NCBI GenBank assembly: GCA_025716855.1
Contig: JAIXMQ010000019.1
Coordinates: forward strand, 399,001-463,000
Length of the DNA stretch: 64,000 nt
Direction: 5' to 3'
Source: Pilaira anomala
Taxonomy: Eukaryota > Mucoromycota > Mucoromycetes > Mucorales > Mucoraceae
The translations under genes were made by a program, and so were the position numbers. A model generated the notes under the pieces. It had not been told where the DNA came from, made no database searches, and was given only the letters and a program-made list of their open reading frames with translations. Every line of letters begins with the position of its first letter. Positions within the stretch are counted from its first letter, which is position 1. Of this stretch, positions 56,464-64,000 are shown one piece after another.

Positions 56464-58693
56464 GATATAATATAATAAAGAGAAAAAGAGAAGTATAAAA
56501 TAAAAGGAAAAAGAAAGGAGAAAGAAAATGAAAGAGAGAGAGAGAAAAAAAAATGAAAGAAAGAGGGGGCTCTGGTATTATGTTATTTTATTTTTATTTT
56601 TAAACGGTAATGGGCTTTACCCGCCTTATAAGAAAGTCCTGGGAAATATACCATGATATAACCACTGATTTGCCTATTCTAGCCTATGCTTTTATTATCT
56701 TTATTGGTTCATTTTATACTTATGGAGAAAAGCAACTGTTAACACAGGCATCCATTTACTATTATTACATGAATTTGCATAGTTAATGCAAAAAAAAAAA
56801 AAAAAAAAAAAACTGCAATCATACTGCTATTTTCCTCTGTTTATACAACATGGCAAAAAATCGAAAGACCCTTCTTTTTTGTTATTAGATGACGAATTTT
56901 AATCGATAAAGGAGTCCAGTAACTTTTTATTTTTGTTTACAGTTATGTCATGTGCATTGTCTCACAAAAACTACTCTTTGCATTTTTTTTTGGCGTTGTT
57001 GTTACACGATAAAAGACGTGTGTGTATGGGTTTGCGTGTGTAAGAAATATGCTAGGAGTGAAGGCTTAAAGTAATTCCTCCTTCACCCTTTTCACTTAGA
57101 TTTAGCGATATATATATAATAATCAAGGTGCTAATAGAAAAGCAATATTTTATGCAGCATCTCCAACAAAAAAAAAAAAAAAAAAAAGGAGGCAAAAGTC
57201 ACTCTCTGAATACATATATATTCTTCTTTTAAGAACACTCCCAATTGGCCTTCTACCCATAATTGCTTTTTATAAAACTTATTTCTATGAAATTTAAAGA
57301 GATATTTGACTTTATTAAAATATTTAACTATACCATCAACAAAAGGTAAATCAGAGTTATATTTTGGGGGTTTATACAATGGCAATCGTGGTTGATTGCT
57401 TCATTTAAAATGTTAATAGAAGTTGGCTTTTTACAGCTGCTTTGGTATTTGAATTGTTAGTTAAAATTGGATATAGTTATTTAAATATCAAGATTATTTA
57501 CGTAATATAGTAGTTAACGACTACTGTTTGCTTTCTTACAAGTGTAACATAGTTTTTAACAACAGTTACTAATATAATATTAAGGTATTTTGAGCCACTA
57601 GCACGAATTACCAAAAAACAGGGTTTTAGTGGTTTTAGTAGGGTTCATCCACAAGATCACCTGCATATGAATGTAAATGGCTTTTTGTTTAATGATCGTT
57701 TTCTGTATGGAATATATAGTCCTCCCTTAAATTTCTTTTTTTTTATCAATTGTCTAAAATGATCCAGGTAACTTCTCAATCCAAGAGATTTTAATTACTG
57801 CTCTTTTATATTTTTTTATATATGTCATATCTTTTTATAAATCATGTAATAATATTAAATGATTCATGACAAAGTCTTTATTATAGTTTTAATGTTAGAA
57901 AAAAAAAGGGGGGGGGGTACCACTCAGCCTCAAAACATGTTCTTTTTTTAAGAATATTCGTACTTTTATAGCGTTTATAGAATCACCTGATACGAAAGTT
58001 AGTATGTATAAGTTTCGGATTTGGTCACCAAAGATTTTAATATTAAATATTGTCAAGAGTGGTATTTTATGGCCTTTTTGATAAAATTAGAGTTGAAAGC
58101 AGGATAATGATGTGTGAAAGGGATGTTGAACGCCACTGACCGATGTTTCCTTGTAAGGAATATACTTTTTTTGAAAAAAAAAAAGGTACAAGTTAAAAGA
58201 TTGCCGAAAGAAGACTGTATTTTCTACTTTCTGTATGTATCAAAGTTTGGTTCATTCATTAGGCATATATCATGAGAGCTAAATAATATTTTATTAAGTT
58301 ATTTACCATTTATTATCTTTTAAATTACTTCTTAGTGTGTAATAAACAGGTTTTTAATAAGGATAATAAAAAGGAGAGACCAAAGTTATATTTTTTTGGC
58401 TCTTTGTTAACTATCAAAAGAATTGGGTTTTTTTTATTTATTTAAATTCATAAAAAGTTACTCCTTAAAACTGATTATTCTGTAAAAAGTTTTCGCAAGG
58501 AGTGCGTTATATAATGTTTTATGAATACCATGTACGTGCCTAGTTTCACAAAGAAATCTTATTGTTTTTGGCATTGCTGTTACACAAGGAGAGAGAGAGA
58601 AAAGATATAAAATAGCATAATACGAAGAGTTGCTTAAGCGGGCTTCTTTCTCCTTTAATTTTTTTCTACTAATCACTTATATATATATATATA
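56464..58693. other. Long AT-rich intergenic region
   Basis: No supported gene. A minus-strand open stretch at 57131-57385 (PLYKPPKYNSDLPFVDG..., KVKYLFKFHRNKFYKKQLW) looks partly protein-like but runs into an A-rich low-complexity tail, so it is not called. G-run at 57908-57917, A runs at about 56788-56812 and 57166-57187. A TATA-like (TA)n tract lies at 58679-58692, directly before the CYSTM start. Confidence 0.5.
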
Positions 58694-59080
58694 ATGTCTG
58701 GTTATCCTCAAGGCGGCGAAGCCGGTCAATACTACGCAACCCCACCACCACCACAAGGAGGTTATTATCCTCCACCCGGTCAACCACAAGGAGGACAACA
58801 ATATTATCAACCAGCGTAAATTTATATTTCTATTTGATTTCGTTAGAAAAAAAAAAAAAAAAAAAACTAAATATATTATTACAATTATTAGGCCTCCTCC
58901 TCAAACTATTATTGTTCAACAAGAACGTCCTCAAGAAAGTAGTAATTCTTGTTGTTGGGGATGGTAAATATATATATAACATGTGTACACGTTTTAGAGA
59001 GTTACAAAGTGGTATATTAATGGGTTCTTTATAGTTTGGTAGCCATGTGTGTTTGTTGTGCACTGGATGAAATTTGTTAG
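58694..59080 (+). CDS. CYSTM-family Cys-rich tail-anchored protein
   Basis: Three exons (58694-58815, 58892-58963, 59035-59080) give 79 residues in frame. The N-terminal part is Gly/Pro/Gln/Tyr-rich (YATPPPPQGGYYPPPGQPQG). The last exon supplies the C-terminal CYSTM module, CCWGCLVAMCVCCALDEIC, a cysteine-studded single membrane segment. Family knowledge: CYSTM proteins are small stress-associated membrane proteins in fungi and plants. Cys residues are probably palmitoylated or metal-binding, which is inference. Missing the 46-nt last exon would remove the whole anchor, so the splice is functionally decisive; frames close exactly at both junctions. Confidence 0.85.
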
Positions 59081-59487
59081 AAGTAGGAATTAATGATAAT
59101 AATAATAATAGTGATAATAATAATAATGCCAAGAAGTACTACCCGCTTTCTTTAATAAACTTTGTGCTGCAGCCACTTCAACGCAGTTTTAAATGCTCCT
59201 CACACAATGAAAACTTTGTTGTTAAAAGAAAGACCCAAGTTCCTATTTACCGTTTCTTTATAAACTAAAAAATTTTTATATTGAAATATGAATACTACTT
59301 ATTTTCTTGTTGCATATTTGAAATGAACTTATTACAGTTAAAAGCCAAAGAAAAAGAGAGCAATTTACAAATAAGACTGAATAGAGTTTTCAGCCACCGG
59401 GTTTGATTAGCATTGTTTATAAAACCTTAAACTATCTTTTTCTTGAGAAATCAGGGACGTTTCGGGCTGATCTATGCAGTGAGTAAG

Positions 59488-59585
<98 letters not shown>

Positions 59586-60235
59586 GAGAAGTTGTCAATT
59601 GGATGGCTGTATCTTGTTGCTGTTAAAGAATCGGATAGATATAACCAGATATACAGGTTTTATGTTATATGAAAAAGACGAATCTTCTCGCTTTTAATAC
59701 CATTCATAGCAGTTATTCAACAAGGATGCAAAACTAAATAAATAATCGCAACGGTGATATGGTTAGTTTATAAAAGACTCGACTCGATTTCCTGTGAATA
59801 TTAAAGCCGCATACATAGCATTGAGAATAAATAAAAATAACTATAGTGCTTATTCTCTACTATCTACTTTTTATAATCATATCTATCAGTTGATGATGAC
59901 CCACTACATTTCGGATCAAATGCTCCTGCTGGACCTTTATTCTGTGACACATGGGAAAATCGGGTAATTCTACTCTCGCTCTTTTTTTTTTCAAATACAT
60001 AATAATGTATAACCTGAATTTGACTTGTAGTAATAAATTCTACATTATTTTATAATATACTTGCTATAAGAGAAACCCGATTTTTAATTCTCTAAATATT
60101 ACACGGTTTTTTTTTTATTGATTTATTTCTTTTTGATGATGATTTGAAAAAAAACAGGGTTAAAGGGGGGGATGGAGGGGAGAGATATGTAAGAAGAAGA
60201 AGAAGAAAAAAAAAAAAAAAGAATTACATATTTTT
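59081..60235. other. Convergent intergenic region
   Basis: Between the CYSTM and exportin-T stops. It contains the (AG)n microsatellite, (AAT)n near 59094-59127, and several A/T runs. No gene. Confidence 0.6.
59491..59578 (+). repeat. (AG)44 microsatellite
   Basis: 88 uninterrupted bases of AG, followed by AT and a further short AGAGAGAG. The open frames over it in both strands (R-E or S-L repeats) are not genes. Confidence 0.97.
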
Positions 60236-63200
60236 TTAACTTTTAGCCTCGGAAATGAAAGACTACAGGAAGAGGTTAGGTATTATAAAATAATAAAAAA
60301 AATAAAAAATTTCTTACCTGGAAATATTTTTTAAATGCTCTAGAGTCATATTGTCTAACTGCTTGACAATATCTTTCCGCTGTTTCAGGAGGACATTGAA
60401 TAGAAGGGAAGAATACATTGTTCATGTATTCAATAAAGTTATTACCTTGTTTCAAATATAAGGCTTTTTGAATAGTAGTCATTTCACCAAAGACCTAAAA
60501 AATATATATATATATATAAAAAAGAAACATGAGTTGATGATATAAAACCATATATTTTATATATATATATATATCACTTTTACCAGAATAGATTGTCCAT
60601 CCGCTAAATTAAAAGCTGCGCTCATAGGAACAGTAAATGTGATGGGTAAAAGTTCATTATAGACAAACTGATCAAATCCAGGTACAGGTTGTTGATTATT
60701 GGTGTTATCAACTGGCATGGTCCAAGCATTGACCATTTTCAAAAAGACACCAAAGGACATCTTTTGTGTAGTAGGATCCGAATTATCCTTTGCGAAATGA
60801 ACAAAGGTTTGAAGGATAGTGGGTAAATGCTCCAAATTACGCTTACTGACAAAGACACTTTCGACACTGGAATTGAATAAACTAAGGATGAAATTCAAAT
60901 AGGCCTTGCGAAGATCTAACAACAAAACGGCTTCATCTGTACCAGAGGGTGTGGTATTTAAGAAATCAAAAACTCGTTTGACAAGTGGTAATAAAAGTTC
61001 ATCAATGATGGGTTCAATCATAGGTTTGTATTTGTGTGCAACCAAGCCGATAAATGGCAAGAAATCAACTAATTCCGTGACTTGACACTCGGTTAATAAT
61101 CCATTGATAAGGTTGGGTAAATAAGGTAATACTTCGCTTCCTAAACATGTAATCAATCGTGCAAATGTGTATCGAACCGCATCTCGAATAAGTGAAATTT
61201 GGTTAAAGTTTTGTAAAGCACTTAAAATAATTTCTGTAGCTTGAACAAAGACTGCGGCCCAAGGTTCTTGAACACTTTCTGCTGATTTCACCAAAGTAGG
61301 GAAACCTTTTCAAAAAAAAAAAAAAAAAAAAATAAGAGAAGTCAGTTTTTTTTTTTTTTTGCTTTCCTTTCCAACTATTATATAAAACTCACCTTTAGCA
61401 ACACTACCAATGGCCATAATATAATGATGTAATTGAAGCAAGAACAATTCGTCTTCTGGGCTATAAGATTGAGCCATAGAAGATTGAATTCCTTTCACCA
61501 AAGGTTCTAAAACGATTTGAAGGTACTCTGTTTGCTTCATGGGATCAATTCCTTCTAATGAGATTAACAAACCGACCGTTTCAAACAAATACAATTGACT
61601 ATCAAAAGTAGAAGCAGCAGGAATAGGCATGCCATCCATTGTATTTGTTTCCACAACAGGTTCTGCTTGAATTGTCAATAAATCACCAATAGAAGAAAGT
61701 ACGTTTTCAATATAATTTCCCATCTTGGGTCGAAGATTTTTTACGAATCGTTGGAAAAGATACCAACATCTTGTACGGATTTGTTTTACGGGGTGGTGTA
61801 AACCACGTGTATCGACAAATGATGCTAATGCTTGAGGAAGTAATGCAGGACGTTGCTCAAAATATTGATAATAACGAGAGATGTTTTCAAAATATTGTAA
61901 AGCAGTAGAAGGATGAGGGTAAGCAGAAATATCTAATAAAAAGGTTTTAATTTCTGATTATACATTCTGTAATATATATATATATATATATATACAAAAA
62001 AAACTTACTTGAAGAAACCATTTCAGCTACTAAATCACCTAAAGGACTTAAAGTATCATCAGGATTTACGAAAATCATGGAAGCCTTTGAAAGTGCTTCA
62101 CCATAACAGTAAAGTACATAAAGACATAATTCCACATCACGCCAATTCAACTCTGTTCCATTTTTATATTTATTAAAAGTATCCATGACGAATGAATGAA
62201 TATAACGGACATATAAGTCTTCATTAATCATTGCAATATGTTCAGCAAAAATTCTCAAATTCTATATAAAATTTTAACAATGTGTCCTTTTTAATTCTCT
62301 CCTTTGTTTTTTTACCTTTCTCATTTCAAAAAATAAAGCTTCTTCCTCTGGTTCATCCTCATCTGCATCCCATTCAGTTTCATCATCATATCTCAACTTT
62401 ACAGTGATAACATTTAATAATGATACCAAAAATTCATGTTGACCTTGTGAAAGAGATTGTTGTTGTTTCTTTTGTCTCTTATACTAAGATGGAAAAAAAG
62501 AAAAAAAAAATGTTATTTTATATACTATAAATAATTTCAATCCTAATACGAACAATATACAACATATCATTGACAAATGGGAATACAGCAGAAGAAGTAT
62601 CATCAAATTCATTTGCCAAGAATTGTAACAAATAAGGTGTCACTTGCTCGATCATGGACCAAGCAGTTGTTTTTCCTTCAGCAGGAAGTGATGTTTCGGC
62701 ATAAATTTTACAAAGTTCAGTACCCAAAGCGTTAATCAAGCGTGCAACATATTCAACAAATTCAGGATCAGACTAAAAAAAAAAAAAAAAAAAAAATACA
62801 TACATAAAAATTTTGACATATTCAAGTAAGAAAAAAAAAAAACTTACCAAATCCAATCTTGTCAACATGTTTGTAATATTCAACATTTGAAGCATATTCA
62901 ATTTATCCATTGGCAACATACCCTTACTAATGACATCAGCAAGACACTCACAAGCGGGAATACGTAAGTTTGTATCAGCCAATAATTCATACAATACATT
63001 CATCACTTGATCATTAACAACAAGGGAGATATCCATCCAAGCAATATAAGAACCGATATTTTTTAAAGCCAATTGAGCAATACTAGGGTTTGTCGATCTA
63101 AATTCCTGTAATAATTCGAACCAAAAGGAAGCTAATAATTGAATATCACCTAAACGCATAGCATCTTTAATATTTGTGTTTCGAACTACTTCTTCACGTG

Positions 63201-63842
63201 TACGAGGAATATCCATACGAGCAATTTCTTCATCGATACTGATACAAAGTCGAAGAAAGAAATCTGCTGCTTTCTCATGAGATGGTGTACCAGAGGGTGT
63301 CTTGGCAACTGCCATCATATCTTTAAAAAAAGAAGGCCAAATAGTAGGGTATACGTGAGTGAATAAAATCGTGAGTGATTGAGCTGTCTTATTTCGAATA
63401 ACTATTTATATATACAAAAGTTAGTCCCTTTCTCTCTGTCTCTCTGTCTCTCTCTTAGGATCAACTTACAAGATTCCTCAGATCCAGCATTGGTGTTATC
63501 AACAAATTCTCTACGAAGATATTCCATCATGGTTCTTTGAATGTACTCTACTGCGGCACTATCTAAGCTGTCATATCTATATAAAGAAATATGAGTCAAA
63601 ATGTATATATCACCTGTCTTTTTTTTTTTTATATGTACCTATTTCTTAATGTGTTTTCAACTACTTGCAAAGAAAAGAACCGAGCCTCAGGAAGGCTAAG
63701 TAAATATCCATATTAGTTTTTCTCTCTTTATTGTCCTTTTCTATATTTAAATACTTTACGCTTTAGGTTCCTTCATAAATAATTGAATACATAATTGCCA
63801 ACCGTCCTCGGAATTCTTGACTTGTTCACAATATGCATTTGC
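60236..63842 (-). CDS. XPOT: Exportin-T (tRNA export receptor), 5' end beyond window
   Basis: Eleven exons in the window (63842-63760, 63695-63639, 63576-63470, 63401-62848, 62772-62554, 62483-62316, 62261-62009, 61932-61393, 61305-60584, 60494-60318, 60262-60236) encode 968 residues in frame; only the short N-terminus is missing, as human XPOT has 962. It is a karyopherin-beta that carries mature tRNA out of the nucleus with RanGTP. Conserved stretches in order: SEDGWQLCIQLFMKEPKA, NKTAQSLTILFTHVYPTIWP, EEVVRNTNIKDAMRLGDIQ, GSYIAWMDISLVVNDQVMN, EEEALFFEMRKNLRIFAEH, DTRGLHHPVKQIRTRCWYLF, LRDAVRYTF-like segment, and the end YFQSFISEAKS. The donor after exon 5 reads ATT/GTTCGT, a weak site but the only one keeping frame. 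The last exon is 27 nt. Confidence 0.93.
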
Positions 63843-64000
63843 CTATAAAAAAAAAAAAAAAAAAAAAGATGACAAGTAAGTTTTCAAAGAACGAAGAGAA
63901 AGAGAAGAGATAAAATGCACGCGTTAAGAGGGAGTGAGAGAGGGGATGAATAAGAAGGGAATGGAGAGAAGGGGAAAAGAGTTTTTTTTTTTTTTTTTTT
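63843..64000 (-). other. Probable intron of exportin-T running off the window
   Basis: The minus strand is pyrimidine-rich with a long T run ending in TTTATAG directly before the exon at 63842, as expected of a 3' intron end. No N-terminal codons are seen. A T run (A in gene sense) closes the window. Confidence 0.65.

Noticed and set aside
57131..57385. 84-codon minus-strand ORF with a plausible first half
   Set aside because: The end is poly-Phe from an A run, no splice partner was found and no family is recognisable; left as uncertain.
59407..59697. Open frames of S-L or R-E repeats on both strands
   Set aside because: They only translate the (AG)n microsatellite.

Overview
The window comes from an AT-rich, intron-dense nuclear genome of a filamentous fungus, most likely a Mucoromycota (Mucorales-type) species. 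The evidence is short GT-AG introns (about 50-110 nt, many opening or closing with long A or T runs), protein sequences that look like early-diverging fungi, a fungal Ty3/gypsy element, and DDE/Harbinger transposon relics. The sequence alone does not fix the genus. Exon structures below were assembled by hand; for most genes the total coding length stays in frame from start to stop across all junctions, which is a strong internal check.

Layout. 1-7246: a recently inserted, apparently intact Ty3/gypsy LTR retrotransposon on the minus strand, its left LTR cut by the window edge, sitting next to an older decayed gag-like relic (7247-7694). 8451-11307: remains of a Harbinger-like DNA transposon, with an open Myb/SANT-like gene and a broken DDE transposase in tail-to-tail orientation. 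11507-14291: a mitochondrial-type PPR protein and a tiny membrane protein. 14480-16821: degenerate repeat-family sequence. 17196-18333: a TM2-domain protein and tRNA-Gly(UCC). 19687-24038: a housekeeping block with thioredoxin-like/PITH protein, COX10 and a CaM kinase with 8- and 11-nt microexons. 24340-25620: a second decayed copy of the repeat family seen at about 15 kb. 26448-29992: HMG-CoA reductase.

31520-50702 is a gene-rich block: FAD-dependent oxidoreductase and CPSF30 (divergent), Pho85-type cyclin, forkhead factor, a 3.4-kb repeat-bearing gap, prohibitin-2 and translin (divergent), an MHYT-domain membrane protein, and a Nup85-like nucleoporin. 50703-58693 is mostly gene-poor, repeat-derived DNA (Pong/Harbinger fragment, dispersed repeat, acidic repeat ORF) with one small orphan gene. 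58694-64000 holds a CYSTM protein, a long (AG)n tract and exportin-T, which runs off the right edge.

Functionally the genes are mainly conserved housekeeping: sterol synthesis (HMG-CoA reductase), mitochondrial biogenesis (COX10, prohibitin, PPR), RNA processing and export (CPSF30, exportin-T, Nup85, translin), and signalling (CaMK, cyclin, forkhead, MHYT). There is no operon-like arrangement; several pairs share short divergent promoters or convergent 3' ends. I saw no CRISPR, phage or bacterial island. The most unusual items are the roughly 115-residue insertion inside the reverse transcriptase of the Ty3 element, the CaMK microexons, the stop-free 84-nt intron inside the forkhead domain, and the open Myb/SANT gene beside its dead transposase.
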